A stretch of 64,000 bases of DNA from Alicyclobacillus acidiphilus NBRC 100859 (lineage in GTDB: Bacteria; Bacillota; Bacilli; Alicyclobacillales; Alicyclobacillaceae). Where the stretch lies: NCBI RefSeq assembly GCF_001544355.1, contig NZ_BCQI01000005.1:1-64000 (forward strand), written 5' to 3'. Numbering within the stretch: position 1 is the first letter of the stretch; each line of letters begins with the position of its first letter. Positions 54,288 to 62,218 of the stretch are shown piece by piece. The notes beneath the pieces are model-generated. The model did not search any database. It saw nothing but the letters and a program-made list of their open reading frames with translations, and was not told the DNA's origin. A program made the translations under genes and the position numbers.

Positions 54288-55037
54288 ATGTATGGAAACC
54301 AGATGTTTGGCGGCCAGCCTGGCACACAAGGGTACAACACGCTTCGCCAGTTTGGCAGCAATCCGCAAGAAGTGAGATCCCACATCGCGAACGAGTTGTC
54401 TCCTTCCGCCACCAGCTTTGCCGGTTCGCCCATGCACGCAGGTGGGACCGACCCACGCGTCGTTCAGCAGCAGATCGCGCAGGATTTGGGCTACCACGGC
54501 GGTCAATCCAACTATTATGGTACGAATTCATTCTCCGGCGGCGGCTTATTGAGCCAATTCGGCACACATCCACAGATGGTTCAACAGCATATTCAGCAAG
54601 ACCTCTCTGGATACAACAACCAAGCAGGTTATGCAACCGGGCAGTTTGGCCAGGGCTCTGTCCAACAAGTCATGCAAAGCGTTCCGGCGCAAATTCAGGC
54701 GCATTACGGAAACGCCTCAGTCGGAACCCAGCATTACGGCACGCCGCAGTACGCTACGGCTCAGTACAGCACGCCTCAGTACGGTACGTCGCAGCACTAT
54801 GGCGCGGGGACGCTCGCTCAGTTTGGCACGCATCCTCAAGTCGTTCAGCAACATATCCAAAACGATTTGCAAAACCAGGTCGGGACCATCACGTCGCAGC
54901 AGGCCGGTGGTTATCAAGGCCAAGGTGGCGGCTACTACGCGACCCAGAATACCCCAAATGGAGCATTTGGCCAATTTGGAACGAATCCACAGGTGGTCCG
55001 TCAGCATATTCAACAGGACCTCGGCTATTACCAATAA
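54288..55037 (+). CDS. Repetitive Gln/Gly/Tyr-rich protein with FGTHPQVVQQHIQQDL repeats
   Basis: A 249-aa protein without signal peptide or membrane helix. A roughly 19-residue unit (QFGTHPQVVQQHIQQDL) recurs at about 19-37, 52-67, 88-106, 176-194 and 227-245, with a worn copy near 124-140. The linkers are Tyr/Gly/Gln/Ser/Thr low-complexity sequence (QYGTSQHYG). The GQFGT...QQ texture recalls gamma-type small acid-soluble spore proteins or coat proteins, but no SASP protease site is seen. GGGAG lies rather far upstream of the ATG. A strong terminator follows. It is a likely structural or spore protein; function unknown. Confidence 0.75.
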   Translation: MYGNQMFGGQPGTQGYNTLRQFGSNPQEVRSHIANELSPSATSFAGSPMHAGGTDPRVVQQQIAQDLGYHGGQSNYYGTNSFSGGGLLSQFGTHPQMVQQHIQQDLSGYNNQAGYATGQFGQGSVQQVMQSVPAQIQAHYGNASVGTQHYGTPQYATAQYSTPQYGTSQHYGAGTLAQFGTHPQVVQQHIQNDLQNQVGTITSQQAGGYQGQGGGYYATQNTPNGAFGQFGTNPQVVRQHIQQDLGYYQ

Positions 55038-55066
55038 GCCAATAGTGTGAAGCTAGCGTGAAGTGA

Positions 55067-55105
55067 CCGCTTGCGCCGCCGTAGAGGCGGCCAGGCGGTT
55101 TTTTT
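55067..55105 (+). terminator. Intrinsic terminator after the repeat protein
   Basis: CCGC...GCCGCC-GTAGA-GGCGGC...GGCGG followed by seven T. Confidence 0.9.
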
Positions 55106-55154
55106 GTCGCCCCGCGCGGTCGGAAGCGCGCTGACGCAGGCATGCCAGGGGTGG

Positions 55155-55261
55155 GGGAAGAGGGGAAGAGGGGAAGAGGGGAAGAGGGGAAGAGGGGAAG
55201 AGGGGAAGAGGGGAAGAGGGGAAGAGGGGAAGAGGGGAAGAGGGGAAGAGGGGAAGAGGGG
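55155..55261. repeat. Tandem array of GGGGAAGA
   Basis: About 13 copies of an 8-bp purine-rich unit. It ends where the inverted copy of the four-hairpin element begins. Confidence 0.9.
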
Positions 55262-55452
55262 AATAAGCGGTCCTGAGCCGCTTAAGTGTGTCGAAACAGA
55301 AGATTTGCGCTGAATAAGCGGCGGTGAGCCGCTTAACCTGCTGAAACCGCCCAGATTCGGGCGGCGGGAGAACAAATAGGCGGTCTGAGGCCGCCTATTT
55401 GCTTTCCATTTGGTCATTTCGGAAAAATAAGCGTCTGAGAGACGCTTATTTG
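55262..55452 (-). repeat. Four-hairpin dispersed element, copy 3 (inverted)
   Basis: Inverted repeats at 55264-55284, 55315-55335, 55375-55399 and 55426-55450, with centres 51, 62 and 51 bp apart. Read on the minus strand the order and linkers match copies 1 and 2 (GGTTTC; GCGCAAATC; TTCGACACACTTAAGCGG). A fifth small stem (CCGCCC/GGGCGG, about 55346-55363) lies in the long linker. CGCCAAC/GTTGGCG (about 55466-55483) follows. Confidence 0.85.
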
Positions 55453-55592
55453 ACCACTCATTTTCGCCAACCTTCGTTGGCGGTCGGCCAGGTGTCTCGG
55501 CTCCGCTGCGATCGCGCTGCCGTAAGGGAAATTATCTATCTTATTGCGGCCCAGGCGGCTCGGTTTTGCCGCGATCTCGGGCAGACGTGGGG

Positions 55593-55783
55593 AATAAGCG
55601 GTCCTGAGCCGCTTAAGTGTGTCGAAACAGAAGATTTGCGCTGAATAAGCGGCGGTGAGCCGCTTAACCTGCTGAAACCGCCCAGATTCGGGCGGCGGGA
55701 GAACAAATAGGCGGTCTGAGGCCGCCTATTTGCTTTCCATTTGGTCATTTCGGAAAAATAAGCCTCTGAGAGACGCTTATTTG
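55593..55783 (-). repeat. Four-hairpin dispersed element, copy 4 (inverted)
   Basis: Near-identical to copy 3 at an offset of 331 bases; about 260 bases (55262-55521 and 55593-55852) match with roughly four differences. One difference (GCGTCT to GCCTCT) falls in an arm of the last hairpin. This is a recent local duplication that includes about 70 bases beyond the hairpins. Confidence 0.88.
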
Positions 55784-55954
55784 ACCACTCATTTTCGTCA
55801 ACCTTCGTTGGCGGTGGGCCAGGTGTCCCGGCTCCGCTGCGATCGCGCTGCCTACACCACCCGCCCGCGCCACTCCGTTCACCTCCGCCCTCCAAAGAAA
55901 ATTTCGCGCTGGACCTGTGTTATGGCACAATAGCGGACAAGAGGAGGGTTTCTT

Positions 55955-57388
55955 TTGAGCACATGTCTGGAATGGACTATCCAGGAAATGGTGGAGAAAC
56001 AACGGAGCGGAGAAGTATCGTCTGTCGAACTCGTGTCCGCTTGTTTGGAACAAATCGGCCGGCACAATGTGGCAGGGGCTGAGTTGCGGGCGGTGATCGA
56101 AGTCAATCCTGAGGCCTTGCTGATTGCGGAAGGACTGGATCGAGATGCTCGGGCAGGCGTTTGGCGGGGGCCGCTGCACGGTATTCCGATTCTCGTGAAA
56201 GACAACTTGGACACTGCAGACATGATGCAGACGACTGCCGGGTCTGTGGCGCTTGAGGGACATTACGCGGCGAAGGATGCGACGGTTGTGCGCAAACTTC
56301 GTGAGCAGGGCGCTGTGATGATCGGCAAGGCGAATTTGACGGAGTGGGCCAACTTCATCAGCGATCACATGCCGAACGGCTACTCGTCTCGGGGAGGACA
56401 GACGCGGAATCCGTACGGTCCTGGGACCTTGGATGTGGGGGGATCCAGCGCTGGATCGGGCGCAGGTGTGGCTGCCGGTTTTGCTGTCGCGGCCATTGGG
56501 ACGGAGACGAGCGGCTCGATTCTCAGCCCGGCAAGCAGCAATTCCCTGGTGGGAATCAAGCCGACGGTGGGGCTGGTGAGCCGGACGGGGATTATTCCGA
56601 TTGCGGTGAGCCAGGATACGGCCGGGCCGATGACGCGCACTGTGGCGGACGCGGCGATTTTGTTGCAGGCGATGGTCGGCGAGGACCCGACGGATGCAGC
56701 GACTATGGCAACCAGGCATCAGGCGCAATTCTACCCGGCCTATCTGCGGCGCGGCGGATTGAATGGCGCGCGAATCGGCCTGCCGACGGCCTATTATCAG
56801 GGGATGGACGAGCAGAATCGCGAGGTGTTTCTGGCAGCCGTCGAGGACCTGCGAAGGGCTGGCGCGGTCGTGATCGACTGCGACATTGCGGAGAGCGAAG
56901 CGGGTCGCAACATCGACGTGCTTGTCCACGAATTCAAGGTTGCGCTGAACCGCTATTTGCAGACGGTGGAACCGTGGCTGTCCGTGCGTACGCTTGCGGA
57001 TGTGATTCGGTTTAACGAGGCGCATGCGGAGGTGGCACTGAAATATGGCCAAGCGATCTTCGAGATGGCTGAGGCGACGAGCGGGCGGTTGGAGGATGGT
57101 ACATATATTCGCCAGCGACTGAACGATCTCCAGTGGTCGCGCAACGAGGGGATCGACGCCGTCATGGATGCGCATCAACTTGACGCGCTGGCGTTCCCGA
57201 ACAACTACGGCGCTGCCATCGCCGCGAAGGCGGGATATCCGTCAATCACGGTACCTGCGGGATACACGACAAGCGGCATGCCGCTTGGGCTCACGCTGAC
57301 GGGGCGGGCGTTCTCCGAGGGCAAGTTGATTCATCTGGCGTACGATTACGAACAAGGCACGATGCGTCGCAAACCGCCGCAATTGTGA
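55955..57388 (+). CDS. Amidase (amidase signature family)
   Basis: A 477-aa hydrolase with the Ser-cisSer-Lys triad: Lys in GIPILVKDNLDTADMMQTTAGS, and the two Ser in VGGSSAGSGAGVAAGFAVAAIGTETSGSI. It resembles the generic YdaT/peptide amidase group rather than GatA, since no gatCB genes are near. It starts at TTG with GAGGAGGG 6 bases upstream. The substrate is unknown. Confidence 0.9.
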   Translation: MSTCLEWTIQEMVEKQRSGEVSSVELVSACLEQIGRHNVAGAELRAVIEVNPEALLIAEGLDRDARAGVWRGPLHGIPILVKDNLDTADMMQTTAGSVALEGHYAAKDATVVRKLREQGAVMIGKANLTEWANFISDHMPNGYSSRGGQTRNPYGPGTLDVGGSSAGSGAGVAAGFAVAAIGTETSGSILSPASSNSLVGIKPTVGLVSRTGIIPIAVSQDTAGPMTRTVADAAILLQAMVGEDPTDAATMATRHQAQFYPAYLRRGGLNGARIGLPTAYYQGMDEQNREVFLAAVEDLRRAGAVVIDCDIAESEAGRNIDVLVHEFKVALNRYLQTVEPWLSVRTLADVIRFNEAHAEVALKYGQAIFEMAEATSGRLEDGTYIRQRLNDLQWSRNEGIDAVMDAHQLDALAFPNNYGAAIAAKAGYPSITVPAGYTTSGMPLGLTLTGRAFSEGKLIHLAYDYEQGTMRRKPPQL

Positions 57389-57429
57389 ATCCGGGTCTGC
57401 GGCGGATCGGACGAAATGGGGGTTAAACC

Positions 57430-57798
57430 ATGGGATTTGCAGTGATTGGCGGTATCCTTGCGTTTTTGTCGGTAGCGGTGGGGGCGTTTGGCGCACACGT
57501 GATCAGCAGTCGCATATCCAGCGACATGTTGAGCGTGTATCATACGGGCGATCAGTACCAGATGTATCACGCCTTGGCCTTGATTGCGGTCGGCATCTTG
57601 ATTCGCCTCAACATTGGCGGCAAGTCGATGCACGCGGCTGGTTGGCTGTTTTTCATTGGAACGGTGCTGTTCTCAGGCAGTTTGTACATTCTCAGCACCA
57701 CGGGTACGAAGGCTGCGGCCATCGGTGCACTGACTCCGCTAGGCGGACTGTGTTTCCTGGCTGGGTGGGTATGTTTTATCGTCGGACTTGTTCGCTGA
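57430..57798 (+). CDS. DUF423 family membrane protein (YwdK-like)
   Basis: A 122-aa protein with four membrane helices. It opens FAVIGGILAFLSVAVGAFGAHVI, contains YHTGDQYQMYHALALIAVGI and ends in GLCFLAGWVCFIVGL, the DUF423 pattern. Function unknown. The 3' end overlaps the opposing transporter by 60 bases, which is unusually long. Confidence 0.9.
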   Translation: MGFAVIGGILAFLSVAVGAFGAHVISSRISSDMLSVYHTGDQYQMYHALALIAVGILIRLNIGGKSMHAAGWLFFIGTVLFSGSLYILSTTGTKAAAIGALTPLGGLCFLAGWVCFIVGLVR

Positions 57799-58680
57799 GT
57801 AGCGCAAAAACCAGTAGACGCTGAGCAAACAGACAAGACCGCCGATGCCTTGCAAGAGGTTGATGGGCTGATTGAGCAGCAGCATCGCGAAAACGATGGC
57901 CACCACGGGTTCGCCGAGAATCGTCATGGCCACGGTGGTTGCCCGCACCCTGTCGAGCAGCCAATTGAAAATGCCGTGGCCAAGGACGGTGGATACGACC
58001 GCGAGTAGCGCGAACATCAGCCAGTTTTGGCCTGTGTAGTGGAGCAGCGGTTTGGCTGTCGCGAGACTGTAGAGAAACAGCACGAAGCCTGCCACGAAGA
58101 ACACGAGCACGTTGTACAGCGAACTCGACACTCGCTTGCGGACTTGCTGCCCAGCCAACATATACACCGATACGGCCAACGTGCCAATCAGCGACAGGAC
58201 ATCGCCGTAAACGTGTTCTCTGCCTCGTCCAAAATCCCCTGACGCAACCAGTACGACTCCGAGCATAGCGATGATCATCGATACGAGGCCGTGCAGCCGA
58301 ATATGTTCCCGGAATAGAAAAAAAGCGCCAATGAGGACGAAAATCGGCTCCAACGAAATGATGATCATCGACGACGCGACCGACGTTTCCTTCAGCGATT
58401 GAATCCAAAAGAGAAAGTGAAGACCGAGAAACAATCCGGAGAGCAGGACGAGGCTGAAATCGCGCCGCGTCATGTCCTTCAATTGGCCCTTCGCGCGCCA
58501 TGCCGCGGGCAGGAAGACGCAGACGGACATCCACAATCTGTACATGCCAATGATTGGGGCAGGAGCTGTCGACCATTCAATGAATATCGCCGAAAATGAC
58601 ACCGCCGCGAGACCGATCATGAGGAAAAGCATTTGTAAGGGCTTCGATGCCGCGCTTTGCTCGGGAGCCAAACGGTTCAT
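57739..58680 (-). CDS. EamA/DMT family transporter
   Basis: A 313-aa protein with ten predicted helices in two EamA halves: FIEWSTAPAPIIGMYRLWMSVCVFLPAAW, SVASSMIIISLEPIFVLIGAFFLFREHI, and in the second half TVAMTILGEPVVAIVFAMLLLNQPI. The substrate is unknown (amino acids or metabolites are typical). AGAGGA precedes the ATG. The final 19 residues are encoded opposite DUF423. Confidence 0.9.
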   Translation of the reverse strand: MNRLAPEQSAASKPLQMLFLMIGLAAVSFSAIFIEWSTAPAPIIGMYRLWMSVCVFLPAAWRAKGQLKDMTRRDFSLVLLSGLFLGLHFLFWIQSLKETSVASSMIIISLEPIFVLIGAFFLFREHIRLHGLVSMIIAMLGVVLVASGDFGRGREHVYGDVLSLIGTLAVSVYMLAGQQVRKRVSSSLYNVLVFFVAGFVLFLYSLATAKPLLHYTGQNWLMFALLAVVSTVLGHGIFNWLLDRVRATTVAMTILGEPVVAIVFAMLLLNQPINLLQGIGGLVCLLSVYWFLRYSANKSDDKTYPPSQETQSA

Positions 58681-58783
58681 GGAGGTTTCCTCTCTTTATC
58701 GCGCTTTGTCGCGGCCGCGTTATGGCCGCCGCAGTGAGATAGTCTCTTACCACTCTACGCCGCTTTTGGCGGTCGGTAAAGCC

Positions 58784-58821
58784 TTGACTGTGGATAGGAT
58801 GATCTGTACAGTTTTCCTATC
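58784..58821 (+). promoter_or_regulatory. Promoter and candidate operator of metI
   Basis: TTGACT (58784-58789), a 17-base spacer and TACAGT (58807-58812). A perfect 7-bp inverted repeat GATAGGA...TCCTATC (58793-58821) straddles the -10, as a repressor site would. No SAM riboswitch is seen in this leader. Confidence 0.5.
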
Positions 58822-58863
58822 ATTTCGACCGACCTCTGTTTGAATTCGAAAGGGCGAATGGAC

Positions 58864-60039
58864 ATGAAGTTAGAATCGAAACTCGCGCAGATTGGAAACC
58901 GCCAGGATCCGGCGACAGGCGCGATTTCATTGCCAATCCATCATTCAACCACGTATTCACACCCGAAGCTTGGGCAGAGTACGGGGTTTGACTATACTCG
59001 CACGTTGAATCCGACCCGAAAGGTGCTGGAAGACGCGATCGCCGATTTGGAGTGCGGTGTTCGCGGTTTTGCGTTCGCTTCGGGAATGGCTGCTGTCCAT
59101 GCGGTGCTGACGCTTCTTCGGCCGAACGATCACGTCGTTGTATCCAACGATCTCTACGGCGGAACCTATCGGGTGCTGGAGCAACTGCTGAAGCCGATGG
59201 GGATTTCGGCGACGTATGTGGACACGGGCGATCTCGCCGCTGTCGAAAGGGCCGCGACGCCCTCGACGAAGATGCTGTTTGTCGAAACGCCGACCAACCC
59301 GATGATGCAGGTGAGCGACATCGCGGCGTGCGCAAATTTGGCCAAGTCCAAGGGGTGGCTGTGCGTCGTCGACAATACGTTCATGACGCCGTACTATCAG
59401 CGGCCGCTTGAATTAGGCGCGGATATCGTCGTGCATTCCGCGACCAAATACCTTGGCGGACACAACGACGTCCTTGCAGGCTTGGTCGTCGTCAACACAG
59501 ACGAATTGGCCAATCAAATGTACTTCATTCAAAACTCCATTGGCGCGGTGCTTGGTCCGCAGGACGCGTGGCTGCTGATTCGCGGCATGAAGACGTTGGC
59601 TCTGCGGATGGAGAGACATACGATGAACGCCTCCGCCATCGCGTCCTGGCTGGAAGCGCGGGACGACGTGGCAAAGGTCTTCTATCCAGGCTTGGACGGT
59701 CATCCTGGTAAAGCCGTGTGTGCGAGACAGGCCAGCGGTTTCGGTGGGATGGTGTCGTTCGAAGTCATTCACGCGGACATGGTTCCGTTCGTTCTGGAAA
59801 ATCTTCAGTTGATCACGTTTGCCGAGAGTCTTGGGGGCGTCGAATCGTTGATGACGTATCCGGCGCGTCAGACCCACGCGGATATCCCAGAGGAGATTCG
59901 TAATCAGATCGGCGTCAATGATCGACTGATCCGGTTGTCGGTTGGCATTGAACACATCGGCGATCTCATCGACGACTTGAACACGGCGCTGGATGCCGCC
60001 GCGGAACAAGCCTTGGTCGGTTCCCGCAAGTCGCGGTGA
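58864..60039 (+). CDS. metI: Cystathionine gamma-synthase / O-acetylhomoserine sulfhydrylase-type PLP enzyme
   Basis: A 391-aa enzyme of methionine synthesis from acylated homoserine. The PLP lysine lies in VVHSATKYLGGHNDVLAG, with FVETPTNPMMQVSDI, FASGMAAVHAVL and LAESLGG-type blocks (here FAESLGGVESLMTYPARQTH). It is closest in pattern to Bacillus MetI; cystathionine beta- or gamma-lyase cannot be excluded. ATG 58864 has AAAGGG 9 bases upstream. It is not followed by metC. Confidence 0.85.
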   Translation: MKLESKLAQIGNRQDPATGAISLPIHHSTTYSHPKLGQSTGFDYTRTLNPTRKVLEDAIADLECGVRGFAFASGMAAVHAVLTLLRPNDHVVVSNDLYGGTYRVLEQLLKPMGISATYVDTGDLAAVERAATPSTKMLFVETPTNPMMQVSDIAACANLAKSKGWLCVVDNTFMTPYYQRPLELGADIVVHSATKYLGGHNDVLAGLVVVNTDELANQMYFIQNSIGAVLGPQDAWLLIRGMKTLALRMERHTMNASAIASWLEARDDVAKVFYPGLDGHPGKAVCARQASGFGGMVSFEVIHADMVPFVLENLQLITFAESLGGVESLMTYPARQTHADIPEEIRNQIGVNDRLIRLSVGIEHIGDLIDDLNTALDAAAEQALVGSRKSR

Positions 60040-60064
60040 AGCAAGGCGGCGAGTCGGCCGGATG

Positions 60065-60688
60065 TTACTGCGGCTTGCGGGATCGGATGAAGGATCGCAA
60101 GGAAAGTCCGATTTGGGCCAGCATGACGTCCAAATGTCCGACTGGCAGGCCGACGACATTGAAGTAGTCGCCGTCAATTCGCTCGACCAGCAGACTTCCG
60201 TACCCTTGAATGGCGTACGATCCAGCCTTGTCCATCGGCTCGCCGGTGGACACATACCAACGTATCCAGTCCGAATCGCGCTGGCGCATCGTCACGGACG
60301 TCCGGACCGCTTGTGCCGCAACGTATTCGTTCATGGGTACATACACGCACACGCCTGTGAAGACTTCGTGTGTTTGACCAGCCAGTTGCTCCAGCACAGA
60401 GACAGCTTCATCGGTGTTGGCAGGTTTTCCTAGGATCATCCCGTTCATGACGACGACTGTGTCGGCAGCGACGATCACGACAGACCGCGAACCATCCGAC
60501 TGAGCCAGTTCTGCCGCAGCTTTCGACTTGCGCCGGGCCAGTTGGCAAACCGCCTCTGCCGGCGTCCACGTGGGATGGATGGTTTCGTCTGCGTCGGTCG
60601 CAACGACAGAAAATTCGAGTCCGAGGCTTTGCAACAGATCGCGACGGCGGGGCGAGCCAGACGCGAGAATCAGTTCTAACGGCATCAT
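60065..60688 (-). CDS. maf: Maf family nucleotide pyrophosphatase
   Basis: Hydrolyses non-canonical or UTP/dTTP-type nucleoside triphosphates and affects septum formation. The 207-aa protein has ILASGSPRRRDLLQSLG, VIVAADTVVVMNG, ILGKPANTDEAV and STGEPMDKAGSYAIQGYG. AAGGAAG precedes ATG 60688 (a second ATG is adjacent). It ends 25 bases from the metI stop, convergent. Confidence 0.93.
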   Translation of the reverse strand: MMPLELILASGSPRRRDLLQSLGLEFSVVATDADETIHPTWTPAEAVCQLARRKSKAAAELAQSDGSRSVVIVAADTVVVMNGMILGKPANTDEAVSVLEQLAGQTHEVFTGVCVYVPMNEYVAAQAVRTSVTMRQRDSDWIRWYVSTGEPMDKAGSYAIQGYGSLLVERIDGDYFNVVGLPVGHLDVMLAQIGLSLRSFIRSRKPQ

Positions 60689-60789
60689 GGGCAAATCTTC
60701 CTTTGTTCGAATGGTTTCCCGAGCATGTCCACGGCTTGGCATGGTTACATTATGCCTGATTGTTAGCTTGGACTTAAGGAGGCGGTTCC

Positions 60790-60975
60790 ATGACTTCGCG
60801 AAGAAAGTCGATTGGCCGCGGCGACGAGGCAAGCGGTCCAGTGATGAGCGCAGAGGCGAGCGCCGCAATGCGAAAGGGCAAGAAGGCGGACCATTCGGAA
60901 CGCCACGGGAATCCGGAAAACGGGCGATATCAGCGTGCGGTGGACGGCGAATACGGAGCGTCCGTTCAAGACTAG
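60790..60975 (+). CDS. Small charged protein of unknown function (61 aa)
   Basis: Begins MTSRRKSIGRGDEASG. It is rich in Lys, Arg, Glu, Asp and Gly with almost no large hydrophobics, so probably disordered. A strong AAGGAGG lies 7 bases upstream of the ATG, which supports expression. It lies between maf (divergent) and a transporter. It could be a spore or nucleic-acid-associated small protein; no family recognised. Confidence 0.65.
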   Translation: MTSRRKSIGRGDEASGPVMSAEASAAMRKGKKADHSERHGNPENGRYQRAVDGEYGASVQD

Positions 60976-61051
60976 ATCGGTTACGGCCAGGCTGGGCGGA
61001 TCCCCAGCCTGTTGACATTGGGTCTAAAGTTGCATATTGGAGCTAAATGCG

Positions 61052-62218
61052 ATGCGAACTGCAATCATTTGTTATTTCGCGAGTGAACTGTTTCTCAGTT
61101 GGGGCATTGGCGTTGTTCAGTATGCCCAGCCGTTTTATTATGCGTCCATGCACATCGGGGACCAAAATATCGGTTATCTCTTTGCGGTCAATGGTATCTT
61201 TGGCGGATTGGGCGCGTTCGTCGCCGGACCCGTTGCTGATAGAGTCGGCGCGACGCGTTTGTTCAAACTGGGCACGCTGCTCATCGGCGTTGGCGCGGCG
61301 GCGACAGCTTTCTTTTACAGCTTGCCGCTGTGGTTTCTCGCGACAGCCGTCTCCGGGATCGGAGGGGCAATGCTGGCGAGCACGGAGAATGTCGTCTTGA
61401 ATTTGCTCGTCACGGGCTTTGAAAAGTCCCATCTGATCAGCCGTTTCACTGCCTTCTATATGGTGATTATCGGTATCGGTGCGATGAGCGCCGGGTGGCT
61501 CGTACCCAAGTTTGGACTGCAGAGTACGATGATCATCGCGGCCGTCGTCACGTTGATTGCACCCATCATCCGCGCATTCGTTCGAGCCAGCGACACACGG
61601 CGCGAGTCGCTGCGCGGCCTGCCGATGAAGCTGCTCACGCAGATGGCCGTCTACGCCGTCCTCTTCGGCGTCGCAGGCGGGCTGTTCAATCCGTTTGCGA
61701 CATTGCTCTTAAGCGAACGCCATCACGCGAGCACCGCTGTGACATCCATCGTGTACGCCATCGGACTGTTCATGGTCGCGGTTGGCTCGTATCTGGTGCG
61801 GCCGCTGTTGCGAAAAATGCGGCACGGTTCAACGCTGGTCATGTCGTACCTGCTGAGCGCGGCCTTCACCGTCGCGTTTGTCGCTGCGACCACCACTGCC
61901 GCATTTGTCGGTCTCTATTTTCTACTCACGATTGCGACGGCCATCCCCCAGCCCATCGTCGACGGTCTCTTCCTCGACGCCGTCTCGCCAACCGAATTCT
62001 CGCAAATGTTTGGTACGCGCGTCTTTGGCACGCGCGTCGGCAATGCCATCGGATCGTCCGTGGGCGGGGGACTGTTGAAGGGCAATCACTTTGATTGGGT
62101 CATGCTGCTGTCGGCAGCGATGTTCCTCATTGCCGGACTGTATCTGGGGATGATTCGGCGACGGCGGACAAGGCCGCAGAGCGACCAGCCAGTCGACCTG
62201 TCGAAAACGCGACCGTGA
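61052..62218 (+). CDS. MFS transporter
   Basis: A 388-aa protein with about twelve helices. GPVADRVGATRLFKLGTL is the first cytoplasmic loop (motif A-like) and the N-terminus is MRTAIICYFASELFLSWGIG. The substrate class is unclear. ATG 61052 has TTGGAG 9 bases upstream. Its last 92 bases overlap the opposing flavoprotein gene. Confidence 0.85.
   Translation: MRTAIICYFASELFLSWGIGVVQYAQPFYYASMHIGDQNIGYLFAVNGIFGGLGAFVAGPVADRVGATRLFKLGTLLIGVGAAATAFFYSLPLWFLATAVSGIGGAMLASTENVVLNLLVTGFEKSHLISRFTAFYMVIIGIGAMSAGWLVPKFGLQSTMIIAAVVTLIAPIIRAFVRASDTRRESLRGLPMKLLTQMAVYAVLFGVAGGLFNPFATLLLSERHHASTAVTSIVYAIGLFMVAVGSYLVRPLLRKMRHGSTLVMSYLLSAAFTVAFVAATTTAAFVGLYFLLTIATAIPQPIVDGLFLDAVSPTEFSQMFGTRVFGTRVGNAIGSSVGGGLLKGNHFDWVMLLSAAMFLIAGLYLGMIRRRRTRPQSDQPVDLSKTRP

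Noticed and set aside
54047-55045. 332-codon plus-strand frame overlapping the repeat protein
   Set aside because: Runs over the trxB terminator and is out of frame with the periodic protein at 54288; Arg-rich noise.
55071-55313. Frame encoding GKRGRGEE repeats
   Set aside because: Translation of the GGGGAAGA array only.
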